Source: Streptomyces pinistramenti
GTDB taxonomy: Bacteria; Actinomycetota; Actinomycetes; Streptomycetales; Streptomycetaceae
Direction of reading: 5' to 3'
Assembly: GCF_020564935.1 (NCBI RefSeq)
Contig: NZ_JAJCXB010000053.1
Location: 1 to 53,765, forward strand
DNA: 53,765 bases
The notes beneath the pieces were generated by a model. The model ran no database searches. It was not told the origin of the DNA and saw only the letters and a list, made by a program, of their open reading frames with translations. Shown here in pieces: positions 9,046 to 16,512 of this stretch. How positions within the stretch are numbered: position 1 is the first letter of the stretch; every line of letters begins with the position of its first letter. The translations under genes were made by a program, and so were the position numbers.

Positions 9046-9280
9046 GCGTACCCCTCGCCCATTGGTAGTTCCTTCCCACCGCTCGTACGACGCGCTCGAC
9101 CGGGACGCGTCGTCCGCCCCGATAGCTAGAACGAGCGAGCACGCCTCGCGGCACGTCCGCCCTCTAGAGCTTCATTTTCAGCCAAAACCGCGGCATTTTC
9201 CGGATATTGGTGCACGAAGCCGAACGCAGCACGGCGGCGCAACGATCCGCCAGCCTACCTGCCGCCGGTTACCTTCCTGG
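9046..9280. other. cobT upstream region
   Basis: The region lies between cobL (ends 9281, minus) and cobT. It contains an 8-bp inverted repeat, ACGACGCG/CGCGTCGT (9087-9094 and 9106-9113), about 40-70 bases upstream of the cobT ATG, and an unusually AT-rich stretch around 9165-9210. I found no B12-box and no cobalamin riboswitch core on the minus strand. Confidence 0.4.
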
Positions 9281-10501
9281 TCACGGGTGAGGAACCCGGT
9301 ATCCGCTCAGCAGAAAGACGACGGAGCGCTCGCGTTCGACCCAGGCCGATGTGTCCAGATCGACCGATTGCAGCAGCGCGCACTCGACGTCGTACCCGCC
9401 GTCGGCCAGGGCCCGGCCCAGCGACTCGGCCTCGTCACGGGTCGACGCGTGGGTGACGATCCGCTCCGGACGGCGGGCCGCGCAGGCGGTGACCACCGCC
9501 GCTCCCCCGCCGCCGACCCGCACCACGTCGGGCTCGGGCAGGTCTTCGAGGATCTGCGGCGCGCGGCCGTGCACGACCTGGAGCTGGACGCCGTAGCGGC
9601 GGGCGACGGCGGTGGTGCGGGCGCAGGCGTCCGGGTCGGCGTCGACGGCGATGACGGCGGCGCCGAAGCGGGCCGCCTCCACCGCGGCCGCGCCGCAGCC
9701 GGAGCCGATGTCCCAGACCAGCTCGCCCACCTGCGGCCCGAGCCTGGCCAGTTGGGCGGTGCGCAGCTGGACGGACTCGCCCTCGCCGAGCACACCTCCG
9801 TAGGCGCCGGCCGGCAGCCCCCAGCCGCGCGGCCCGGCCGGGTGCCCGACGTCGTGGCCGGCGATCCAGCCGCTGCCCTGGGCCGCCGCGCCGCCGGCCG
9901 AACCGCCGACGACGATGACGACGTTGGGGTCGCGCCAGTCGTGGTCGGCCGCCTTGTCCGACGTGAGAACCGTCACCCGCTCGCGGTCGGTGCCCAGCGC
10001 CTCGCAGATGACGAACGTGCGGTGCACGCCGCCCAGCAGCAGGGCGAGTTCGGCGGGGCCCGCGCCCGGTGCGGTGAGCACCGCGACCTTGGGGTGGGCG
10101 CGGCAGACGTTGACGGCGCGGCGCAGGTCGCGGCTGTGCGCGACGACGATCTGGGCGTCGTCCCAGGGCATTCCGGCGCGCGCGAAGGCGGCGGCGACGG
10201 AGGAGACGGCCGGTACGACCTCGACCTCCAGGCCGTGTTCGGGGGCGCGCAGGGTGCGCACGACGCCGAAGAATCCGGGGTCGCCGTCGGCGAGGACGAC
10301 GGCGGTGCCGCGGTGCTGGGCGATCCGGCGGGCGGCGAGTGAGACGCTGCCGAGCCGGATGCGTTCGGCGGCGGGCGGCACTTCGGGCAGTGCGAGGTGG
10401 TGGGCCGCGCCGGCCACGAGGGTCGCGGCCCCCAGTGCTGAGCGGGCGGCGGCGGTGAGCGGCGAGCCGTCCCAGCCGATCACCGTGACCCGGTCGGCCA
10501 T
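9281..10501 (-). CDS. cobL: precorrin-6Y C5,15-methyltransferase (CbiE-CbiT fusion)
   Basis: A 406-aa bifunctional corrin enzyme. The N-terminal half (about 1-200) is a CbiE-type tetrapyrrole methylase: VTVIGWDG at the start, LADGDPGFFGVV and the PAVSSVAAAFARAGMPWDD segment. The C-terminal half (about 225-400) is a CbiT-type class I methyltransferase with the SAM motif VWDIGSGCGAAAVEAAR and a following acidic VIAVDADPDA strand. It methylates C5 and C15 of the corrin ring and decarboxylates the C12 acetate chain. With cobT downstream on the same strand it supports cobalamin synthesis. ATG at 10501 follows AGGAG by 11 bases. Confidence 0.92.
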   Translation of the reverse strand: MADRVTVIGWDGSPLTAAARSALGAATLVAGAAHHLALPEVPPAAERIRLGSVSLAARRIAQHRGTAVVLADGDPGFFGVVRTLRAPEHGLEVEVVPAVSSVAAAFARAGMPWDDAQIVVAHSRDLRRAVNVCRAHPKVAVLTAPGAGPAELALLLGGVHRTFVICEALGTDRERVTVLTSDKAADHDWRDPNVVIVVGGSAGGAAAQGSGWIAGHDVGHPAGPRGWGLPAGAYGGVLGEGESVQLRTAQLARLGPQVGELVWDIGSGCGAAAVEAARFGAAVIAVDADPDACARTTAVARRYGVQLQVVHGRAPQILEDLPEPDVVRVGGGGAAVVTACAARRPERIVTHASTRDEAESLGRALADGGYDVECALLQSVDLDTSAWVERERSVVFLLSGYRVPHP

Positions 10502-10614
10502 GCTTCGTCAGTCTCCTGTGGCTGGTGGGGTTGCGCGGGCGGGTGCGGGGTGTCCGCGGCGCCGCAGGTCCGCGCGGTGGCGGAGGGTGGCGGCAGGCCG
10601 AGACTACCCCCGGC

Positions 10615-10649
10615 GGGTCCGGTCCCGGGATCGGACCCGGTGCCGGGTC
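10615..10649 (-). terminator. overlapping hairpins at the end of the GNAT gene
   Basis: GACCCGG (10634-10640) and CCGGGTC (10643-10649) form a compact hairpin that overlaps the stop codon of the GNAT gene. An alternative 7-bp pairing joins 10615-10621 with 10632-10638. These are mutually exclusive stems and probably end the GNAT transcript before cobL. Confidence 0.4.
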
Positions 10650-11283
10650 AGTTCCACTCCGGGTGGGCGAAGCCGTTGGCGTCGACCGTCCTGCCGGGCA
10701 GCACTTCGAGGTCTTCGGGCAGCAGGCTCCAGACGATGAGGTCCGTGCGGATGTCCGCCCAGCCGCCGTCCTCGGTGCGGCTGCGGGCTATCCAGGCGTT
10801 GCGCAGGACGCCTTCGCTGATGCAGCCGACCTTCTGGGCCACTTGCTGGGAGGCGGTGTTGTCGGCGGCGATGCGCAGCTCGATGCGTTCGAATCTCTGG
10901 TCGTGGAAGAGCCATTGGGCGACGGCCAGCACAGATTCGGAGGCATAGCCCTCGCCGCGTGCCCAGGGAGCGGTGACGTAGCGGACCTCGGCGCTGCGCA
11001 CCCTCCAGTCGGTGCGGTCGACATGGATGGTGCCGACCAGGCGCTGGGTGAGGAATTCGGTGACGGCCAGGGCGATGCCGCGGCCTGCGCTGCGGACGGA
11101 CGCCGCCTTGCCGTTGGCCCAGGCACGGGCGTCGGCGGTGGTGTACGGCTGCGGCACCGCGGTCCACGCGGCCACCAGCTCGTCGTTCATCATCTCGGCC
11201 AGCGCGGGGGCGTCGGCCTCGTCGAAGGGGCGCAGGACCAACCGCTCCGTGCTGATGGAGATGTCCGGAAAGGTGGGTGTCAT
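10648..11283 (-). CDS. GNAT family N-acetyltransferase (RimJ/RimL-like)
   Basis: A 211-aa acetyltransferase. It opens with ISTERLVLRPFDEADAPALAEMM, typical of the RimJ/RimL branch. The acetyl-CoA region reads EVRYVTAPWARGEGYASE, and the conserved helix and strand ELRIAADNTASQQVAQKVGCISEGVLRN follows. Such enzymes acetylate N-terminal amines of ribosomal proteins, small molecules or antibiotics; the acceptor here is unknown. The C-terminal tail of about 30 residues after the fold is slightly longer than usual. ATG at 11281-11283 is preceded by GGAG. Confidence 0.88.
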   Translation of the reverse strand: MTPTFPDISISTERLVLRPFDEADAPALAEMMNDELVAAWTAVPQPYTTADARAWANGKAASVRSAGRGIALAVTEFLTQRLVGTIHVDRTDWRVRSAEVRYVTAPWARGEGYASESVLAVAQWLFHDQRFERIELRIAADNTASQQVAQKVGCISEGVLRNAWIARSRTEDGGWADIRTDLIVWSLLPEDLEVLPGRTVDANGFAHPEWN

Positions 11284-11401
11284 GCCGCTGCTCCAACGCC
11301 GTTGACCGTAGAACTCCGGGAAGTTACGGGTCGTTTTCGATCATCTTGGTGACCTCGTGAGTGCACCAGCATGCAGCATCCGGACGTGGATGTGCCAAGC
11401 A

Positions 11402-11442
11402 CGACGGCCCGTGCGCAGCGCTGAGCTGCGGACGGGCCGTCG
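11402..11442 (-). terminator. strong hairpin ending the metNIQ operon
   Basis: An 11-bp outer stem (11402-11412 with 11432-11442) encloses an inner 6-bp stem, CGCAGC (11414-11419) with GCTGCG (11425-11430). It starts 17 bases past the metQ stop on the minus strand. Confidence 0.75.
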
Positions 11443-11458
11443 GGATGCCGACGCGGGG

Positions 11459-12313
11459 TCAGTTCTTGGGCTTGCCGAAGGACGGCAGGGCGGAGCCGTC
11501 GCTGTAGGTCTTCTCGATGTACTTCTTGACCGCGTCGGAGTTGAGGAGCTTGGCGAGCTTCTTGACCCGCGGGTCGTCCTCGTTGCCCTTCTTCACGGCG
11601 AGGAAGTTGGCGTACGGGTTGCCCTGGACCGGCTCGATGGCCAGCGCGTCCTTGGACGGCTTGAGCTTGGCGGGGATGGCGTAGTTGCCGTTGATCGCCG
11701 CGGCGTCGTAGTCAGGCAGGGAGGACGGCAGGGTCTCGGCCTTGGCCTCTTCGAACTTCAGGCCCTTGGCGTCCTTGATGTCGTTGAGGCCCGGGTTGTC
11801 GGCGTTCTTGTCCTTGAGGACGATCAGGCCCTTGGACGCGAGCAGCTTGAGGGCGCGGCCCTGGTTGCTGGGGTCGTTGGGGACGCCGATGAGGCTGCCC
11901 GAGCCGAGTTCCGAGAGCTTGGTGTGCTTCTTGGAGTAGAGGCCCATGGGCTCCAGGTGCACGTTGACCACCGGGACGATGTGGCCGTTCTGCTTCGTGT
12001 TGAACTCGTCGAGGTATTCCTTGTGCTGGAAGTAGTTGGCGTCCAGCTCCCCGTTCTCGGTGGCGGGGTCGACAAGCGTGTAGTCCTCGAAGGTGCGGAC
12101 GTTGAGCTTGAGCCCTTCCTTCGATGCCAGGTTCTTCTTGACGTAGTCGAGTATCTGGCCCTGCGGGACGGACGTGGCCCCGACGGTGAGCGGCGCGTTC
12201 GCGTCGTCCTTCTTGCCGGTGTCCGGGTCGGAGGGGGCGCTGCAGGCGCCGAGTCCGAGGGCGAGGGCTGCGGCGGCCGCGACCGCCCCGGTGATCTTGA
12301 TGGTGTTACGCAC
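11459..12313 (-). CDS. metQ: MetQ/NlpA-type methionine-binding lipoprotein
   Basis: A 284-aa substrate-binding lipoprotein of the methionine ABC importer. The GTG start at 12313 follows AAGAAAGG by 9 bases. The signal sequence has VRNTIKITG, a hydrophobic Ala-rich core and the lipobox LGAC, with the lipidated cysteine at residue 24. The mature part shows the NlpA pattern: GATSVPQGQILDYVKK, DANYFQHKEYLDEFN, and GSLIGVPNDPSNQGRALKLL. It binds methionine, perhaps D-methionine or its sulfoxide too, at the outer face of the membrane and passes it to MetI/MetN. It is the last gene of metN-metI-metQ. An upstream in-frame ATG at 12370 would add residues before the signal peptide and is unlikely. Confidence 0.92.
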   Translation of the reverse strand: MRNTIKITGAVAAAAALALGLGACSAPSDPDTGKKDDANAPLTVGATSVPQGQILDYVKKNLASKEGLKLNVRTFEDYTLVDPATENGELDANYFQHKEYLDEFNTKQNGHIVPVVNVHLEPMGLYSKKHTKLSELGSGSLIGVPNDPSNQGRALKLLASKGLIVLKDKNADNPGLNDIKDAKGLKFEEAKAETLPSSLPDYDAAAINGNYAIPAKLKPSKDALAIEPVQGNPYANFLAVKKGNEDDPRVKKLAKLLNSDAVKKYIEKTYSDGSALPSFGKPKN

Positions 12314-12366
12314 GAAGAGTGCCTTTCTTGCGGGTGTGTCGTCCGGCAAAGGGTCCGGACTCCGGG

Positions 12367-13116
12367 TCACAGAAGATGCGTCAGGTCACGGGTGATCTGC
12401 TCGGACTGCTTGCGCTGCCGGGGCAGGCGCAGCAGCCGCACGGGGCTGTCGGCGCGCGAGGAGCGGCGGGACAGGATGCGCACCGCCAGGTCGCCGATGA
12501 GCTGGACGGCGGTCACGATGACGATGATGAGGATCACCGTGACGACCATGAAGCGGGTGTCGAAGCGCTGCTGGCCGTAGGTGATGGCGACGCTGCCGAG
12601 GCCGCCCGCGCCCAGTGCGCCGGCCATCGCGGAGTAGCTGATGACGGTGATGACGGTGTTGGTCAAACCGGCCACGAGCGAGGGCATGGACTGCGGGAGC
12701 AGGACCTTGAAGACGATGGTCCAGGTGCCGCCGCCCATGGACTGGGCCGCCTCGACGAGGCCGCCGTCGACCTCGCGCACCGAGGTCTCCACCAGCCGCG
12801 CGAAGAACGGGATGGCGCCGATGGCGAGCGGGACGACCGCGGCGCTCGGGCCGATCGAGGTGCCGATCACGAAGCGGGTGAAGGGGATCAGGGCGATCAT
12901 CAGGATGACGAAGGGCAGCGAGCGGCCGATGTTCACGACGACGCTGATGACCTTGTTGACCACGGCGTTCTGCAACTGTCCGCCGCGCTCGGTGAGCACC
13001 AGCAGCACGCCGAGCGGCAGGCCGCCGATGACGGCCCACACGGTCGCCCACCACACCATGAAGAAGGTGTCGAGACACGCGTTGTAGAGCAGCGGCTGCA
13101 TGTCGCTCCAGCTCAC
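12367..13116 (-). CDS. metI: methionine ABC transporter permease
   Basis: A 249-aa permease with about five membrane spans. The EAA-type cytoplasmic loop, VDGGLVEAAQSMGGGTWTIVFKVLLPQ-like, lies about two thirds along and is the contact with the ATPase. Its ATG (13116-13114) overlaps the metN stop by four bases (ATGA), so translation is coupled. It forms the membrane channel of the methionine importer with MetN and MetQ. The C-terminal tail is longer and more basic than in E. coli MetI. Confidence 0.93.
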   Translation of the reverse strand: MSWSDMQPLLYNACLDTFFMVWWATVWAVIGGLPLGVLLVLTERGGQLQNAVVNKVISVVVNIGRSLPFVILMIALIPFTRFVIGTSIGPSAAVVPLAIGAIPFFARLVETSVREVDGGLVEAAQSMGGGTWTIVFKVLLPQSMPSLVAGLTNTVITVISYSAMAGALGAGGLGSVAITYGQQRFDTRFMVVTVILIIVIVTAVQLIGDLAVRILSRRSSRADSPVRLLRLPRQRKQSEQITRDLTHLL

Positions 13117-14177
13117 TTGGCACCTTCCTTCTGGGACGAGGCGCCGGGCGCCGGGGACTGGGAGGGCTCATCGGCGACGTCGGCGACGTCGACCTGGAGC
13201 CCCTGTTCGCGGAGGAAGCCGATGGGGACGACGTTCTCCTCGAAGGGGCCGGGCAGCTCGATCCTCATCCGGCCGATCTGCTTGCCGCCGATGGTGTCCA
13301 TGGCGGCGCCGAGGATCGAGATGTCGACGTTGTAGGTGCGCGACAGCTCGGAGATGACCGGGCGGGTGGCGGCGTCGCCATGGAAGGTGACGTCCACGAC
13401 CGTGCGGCCTTCGGCGGAGGGTTCGCCGCCGACCGGGAACAGCTCGCGGGCCAGTTCCGAGCCGGGGGTGGCGAGGAGTTCGGCGACGGTGCCCTGTTCG
13501 ACGACGCGGCCGTTCTTCATCAGGGCCGCCGAGTCGCAGATGGTCTTGACGACGTCCATCTCGTGCGTGATGAGGACGACGGTGAGGCCGAGCTGCTGGT
13601 TGAGGTCGCGCAGCAGCTGGAGGATGGAGCGGGTGGTCTCCGGGTCCAGGGCGCTGGTGGCCTCGTCGGAGAGCAGCACCTTGGGGTCGCCTGCCAGGGC
13701 GCGGGCGATGCCGACGCGCTGCTTCTGGCCGCCGGAGAGCTGGGCGGGGTACGCCTTGGCCTTGTCGGCGAGGCCGACCAGGTCGAGCAGTTCGAGTGCC
13801 TTGCGGGCGCGTTCGCGGCGGTCGACCTTGAGGATTTCCAGCGGCAGTTCGACGTTGTCCTGGACGGTGCGCGAGGACAGCAGGTTGAAGTGCTGGAAGA
13901 CCATGCCGATGTGGCTGCGGGCGGCGCGCAGGGCGGCGCCCGCGCGCTTCTGGTTGCCGGCGAGCGCGGTGAGGTCCTGGCCGGCCACGGTGACCGTGCC
14001 GGAGCTGGGGCGTTCCAGGAGGTTGAGGCAGCGGATGAGGGTGGATTTACCGGCGCCGCTCTGGCCGATGACGCCGTACACCTCGCCCTCGCGGACGTGC
14101 AGGTCGACGCCGTCCAGGGCGGTGACTTCGCGGTCTCCTGAGCGGTAGACCTTGGTCAGGCCCGTTGTGGTGATCAC
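13113..14177 (-). CDS. metN: methionine ABC transporter ATP-binding protein
   Basis: ATPase of the methionine importer, 354 aa from the GTG at 14177. Walker A is GQSGAGKST, the ABC signature LSGGQKQRVGIARAL, and Walker B VLLSDEATSALD followed by a conserved His in VVLITHEMD. The C-terminal third is a NIL domain (about 260-335), which binds methionine and inhibits the transporter when the cell is replete. GTG 14177 is chosen because it gives the usual start VITTTGLTKVY and has GGA seven bases upstream; a GTG at 14192 is also in frame but has no ribosome binding site. First gene of metN-metI-metQ, about 210 bases behind a Cys/Met leader peptide. Confidence 0.93.
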   Translation of the reverse strand: MITTTGLTKVYRSGDREVTALDGVDLHVREGEVYGVIGQSGAGKSTLIRCLNLLERPSSGTVTVAGQDLTALAGNQKRAGAALRAARSHIGMVFQHFNLLSSRTVQDNVELPLEILKVDRRERARKALELLDLVGLADKAKAYPAQLSGGQKQRVGIARALAGDPKVLLSDEATSALDPETTRSILQLLRDLNQQLGLTVVLITHEMDVVKTICDSAALMKNGRVVEQGTVAELLATPGSELARELFPVGGEPSAEGRTVVDVTFHGDAATRPVISELSRTYNVDISILGAAMDTIGGKQIGRMRIELPGPFEENVVPIGFLREQGLQVDVADVADEPSQSPAPGASSQKEGAK

Positions 14178-14387
14178 AGGGAATTCCGTCACTGTCGAGT
14201 GCTCGGCGGCTCGCCCGCCGGGCACGGGGCATTCTTGCGAGTGCGGCATGGGGGAACCGGGGAAGGCGGGCTCGGGGCCGGGCTTCGGGTTCCGGTGACG
14301 CGCGGGGCGGCCGGTTCCGTGGGGACGGACGTATTCGGCACATGTCAGCGGGTCTCGCTTCGGGGCGCGAGGCTCAGGCGGGGGCCC
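14178..14387 (-). promoter_or_regulatory. structured leader between the Cys/Met peptide and metN
   Basis: About 210 transcribed bases separate the leader-peptide stop from metN. On the minus strand the first part contains CTCGC/GCGAG (a 5-bp stem around an 8-base loop near 14354-14371), directly after the leader stop. Further down lie a GGAACC/GGTTCC pair and a C-rich stretch. This spacing and stem arrangement would suit an attenuator, but I cannot define the alternative folds by eye. Confidence 0.35.
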
Positions 14388-14474
14388 TCAGCGGTCACAC
14401 ATTCGACACATGCAACGAGCACCGGGCGTCGTGATCGCCTCGGTCGCAGGGGTGCGGCTGCTCGTCGTGGTCAT
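14388..14474 (-). CDS. candidate Cys/Met-rich leader peptide upstream of metNIQ
   Basis: A 28-codon frame, ATG at 14474 to TGA at 14388, on the same strand as metN and about 210 bases upstream of it. It encodes MTTTSSRTPATEAITTPG followed by ARCMCRMCDR, so three Cys and two Met fall within six residues near the end. No Shine-Dalgarno sequence is visible, so leaderless translation is possible. Peptides of this sort, with clustered Cys codons near the stop, are known in actinobacteria ahead of sulfur-metabolism genes, where stalling on the rare residue controls the downstream genes. That role is an inference here. No SAM riboswitch is seen in the leader. Confidence 0.55.
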   Translation of the reverse strand: MTTTSSRTPATEAITTPGARCMCRMCDR

Positions 14475-14837
14475 AGCGGCCAGTAAACCAGACGGCTCCC
14501 CGCGCCTCCCCAGGCTGTCCGTATAACGGACGCGACCGACCAGCGGGTGGACGGCGGGCCGGTCCTGACGCGCGCCGCCGCTCCCCTGCTGGCCTGCGCG
14601 GATACCGCCGTCCTGCCGGGACGGCCGCACCGGCAGGACGGGTGCCGCACCGGCAGGCTGTGGCCAACACCACGGCCCTCGTCCCGGCGGCAGGACGCCG
14701 GCGGTCCTTGGCCGGCCCTACCGTCCCGGGTCACCGTGGCGCGCCGGGGCCGGACGCAGCCGCCCGCCGGACGCCGATTAGCATCGCCTCATGCCCCACA
14801 ACCCCACGGTGCGCCGCCGTGCCGCGCGGAGGTCCCG
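14475..14837. other. 363-base divergent promoter region
   Basis: This region separates the metNIQ leader (minus) from the small membrane protein gene (plus). On the minus strand a TTATAC hexamer near 14520-14526 lies about 50 bases upstream of the leader ATG, and TTTACT lies 7 bases upstream of it; neither has a good -35 partner. No further gene is supported. Confidence 0.35.
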
Positions 14838-15206
14838 GTGATCGACGCCCTGACGATCGCGGTCGCCGTGACCGCTCTCGCCCTGGCCGCCTGGTGCGGT
14901 TTCGCCACGTACCGCGACGAGCCGACGAAGGACTGGCACTTCATCGGCATGGCCGTCGTCTCACTCCTCGGCGTCGTCCAACTGATCGTCGCCGTCGTGC
15001 AGTTGGCGCGCGGCCGGTCGCCCGATCAGGGCACCGCGATCTTCGTCGCGTATCTGATCGGAGCGGCGGCCTGCATCCCGGCGACCGGGTTCATGTCGCT
15101 CTCCGAACGCACCCGCTGGGGTTCGGCCACCGTCACGGCGGGCGCCGTGGTGCTGGCGGTGCTGGAAGTAAGGCTTTTCGACATCTGGGGAGGCGGCAGT
15201 GCCTGA
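14838..15206 (+). CDS. small integral membrane protein, four spans, 122 aa
   Basis: The GTG at 14838 has GGAGG five bases upstream. The protein is almost entirely membrane: spans at about residues 1-18, 33-53, 66-85 and 95-113. Between them are a short basic/acidic loop (TYRDEPTKDWHF) and a SERTRWG loop. The family is not recognised. The stop overlaps the start of the next gene by eight bases, so the two small membrane proteins are probably made together and may form a pair. Confidence 0.7.
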   Translation: MIDALTIAVAVTALALAAWCGFATYRDEPTKDWHFIGMAVVSLLGVVQLIVAVVQLARGRSPDQGTAIFVAYLIGAAACIPATGFMSLSERTRWGSATVTAGAVVLAVLEVRLFDIWGGGSA

Positions 15207-15642
15207 GACCTCTGCGACCAGCGCGGCGGACACCGCCGCCCCGGCCGGGCAACGGCGTTCGCTGGGCACCGGACCCGGGCGGCTGCTGGTCACGCTCTAC
15301 GGCGTCTTCACCGTCGCCGCCGCGTCCCGCTCGCTCTACCAGCTGATCGCCCAGTTCGACCTGGCCCCGATGCCGTACATCCTGTCGGCGGTCTCCGCCG
15401 TCGTCTACGGCTTCATCACCTTCTCGCTGGTGCGCGGTGGCGAGGGGGCCCGCAGGGCGGCGTTCGCCTGCTGCGCCCTGGAACTGCTCGGGGTGCTGGG
15501 CATCGGCACCTGGACGCTGGTCGAACCCTCCGCGTTCCCGGACGCCACGGTCTGGTCCGACTACGGCATGGGCTACCTCTTCATCCCCGTCATCCTGCCG
15601 GTCACCGGCCTCGTCTGGCTGCGCAGGTCCCGTACCGCATAG
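15199..15642 (+). CDS. small integral membrane protein, four spans, 147 aa
   Basis: The GTG at 15199 lies inside the end of the preceding gene and has GGGGAGG upstream. After a Ser/Thr/Ala-rich N-terminus of about 25 residues there are four hydrophobic spans: LLVTLYGVFTVAAASRSLY, ILSAVSAVVYGFITFSLV, AFACCALELLGVLGIGTW and GYLFIPVILPVTGLVWL. It ends in RRSRTA, a positively charged cytoplasmic tail. The family is not recognised; coupling to the preceding gene suggests a joint role. Confidence 0.72.
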   Translation: MPETSATSAADTAAPAGQRRSLGTGPGRLLVTLYGVFTVAAASRSLYQLIAQFDLAPMPYILSAVSAVVYGFITFSLVRGGEGARRAAFACCALELLGVLGIGTWTLVEPSAFPDATVWSDYGMGYLFIPVILPVTGLVWLRRSRTA

Positions 15643-15697
15643 CCGACGTGGTGCGGGGCCCGCGGCGCACCGCCGTACGGACCCCGCACCCTCGTCG

Positions 15698-16201
15698 TCA
15701 GGCTCCGGCCGCGTACGCCACGGCCGCCGCCGGCTTCTCCAGCGTGATCACGCGGAGCCGGCGGGTGACCTCCTCGGTCCCGACGGGCACGTAGCCGTGG
15801 CTGCGGTAGAGGCGCAGGCCGGCCTCGCTGCGGTGGCCGGTGAACAGGCGGTAGCGCTTGGCCGCCCGCTCCTCGCCCAGCCGGGCCTCGACCGCGGCGA
15901 GCAGCCGGCCGCCCAGGCCGTGCCGCTGGAGCCGCGGGTGCACGATGAGCTTGGCGATGTCGGCGGTGCCTTCGGCGTCGACCGTGCCGCGTACCGAGCC
16001 GACCACCTCCGCGCCGAGCCTGGCCACCAGCACGCAGCCGCCGCCCAGTTCCGTGCGGAGCGCCGTGAGGCTCTGGGTGAGCGGCTCGATGCCGTAGTCG
16101 TCGTAGAGCGCGGCCTCCGGCTGGTAACAGAGGTACTGGAGTTTGAGGATCTGCTCGGCGTCCTGATCGGTCGCCGCAGAGATGGTCACGCTGGTGCCCA
16201 T
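15698..16201 (-). CDS. GNAT family N-acetyltransferase, 167 aa
   Basis: A compact GNAT protein. It shows VARLGAEVVGSVRGTVD (beta-4 strand region), the pantetheine-binding HPRLQRHGLGGRLLAAVEARL motif (Q/RxxGxG/A form) and LYRSHGYVPVG near the end, the usual GNAT C-terminal pattern. The acceptor is unknown. The ATG at 16201 follows GGGGAGG by about 10 bases. A larger frame runs upstream of it, but that is the antisense of non-coding sequence and of glpQ. Confidence 0.88.
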   Translation of the reverse strand: MGTSVTISAATDQDAEQILKLQYLCYQPEAALYDDYGIEPLTQSLTALRTELGGGCVLVARLGAEVVGSVRGTVDAEGTADIAKLIVHPRLQRHGLGGRLLAAVEARLGEERAAKRYRLFTGHRSEAGLRLYRSHGYVPVGTEEVTRRLRVITLEKPAAAVAYAAGA

Positions 16202-16512
16202 GCGCGTCTGCCTCCCCTTTTCGGTTCGCTGTGGCCGGGCGCGCTGAGGGTGTTGGGGGTACGCCCGGAACGAATGGCCCTGACCGGCGGCGCCTCGGGT
16301 ACGCGCCGCCGCCATGGCGTGACGGACACTGCTGCACTCCGCACTCCCCGGATTTCGGCAGCGGCAATCTCCGCAGCGAGCATTCTGCGTCGGCAAAGGG
16401 GACAACCGGAACGGACCGGCCCCAAGCTCCCCTGTGACATTCCCAACTCCGATGAGCGGGGCAGGGGATGGGGCCGGTCCGGAAACGGAACCGGGCGCAC
16501 CGGCCGGGGCGG
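16202..16512. other. 311-base gap with a long glpQ-end hairpin
   Basis: No gene is supported between the GNAT gene and the glycerophosphodiesterase. The main visible feature is the bulged hairpin 16413-16480 close to the phosphodiesterase stop. The promoter of the GNAT gene should lie in 16202-16400. Confidence 0.5.
16413..16480 (-). terminator. long bulged hairpin downstream of the glycerophosphodiesterase gene
   Basis: A 12-bp perfect outer stem (16413-16424 with 16469-16480) stacks on a 7-bp inner stem (16428-16434 with 16462-16468), with only a three-base bulge on one side. It begins 33 bases past the stop codon of the glycerophosphodiesterase gene. Confidence 0.65.

Noticed and set aside
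4900..9129. 1409-codon open frame antisense to cobT
   Set aside because: Gly/Arg/Val-rich translation caused by the repetitive Ala/Pro codons of the CobT tail; it has no domain and no ribosome binding site.
9046..9280. Possible cobalamin riboswitch upstream of cobT or cobL
   Set aside because: No B12 box or conserved core is seen on the minus strand. A GGTGAGGAACCCGG-like run near 9288-9301 resembles part of the riboswitch, but it is on the plus strand within the cobL coding end.
14178..14537. SAM-type riboswitch ahead of metN
   Set aside because: Neither the SAM-I nor the SAM-IV core pattern is recognisable in the leader; the Cys/Met peptide is a better explanation.
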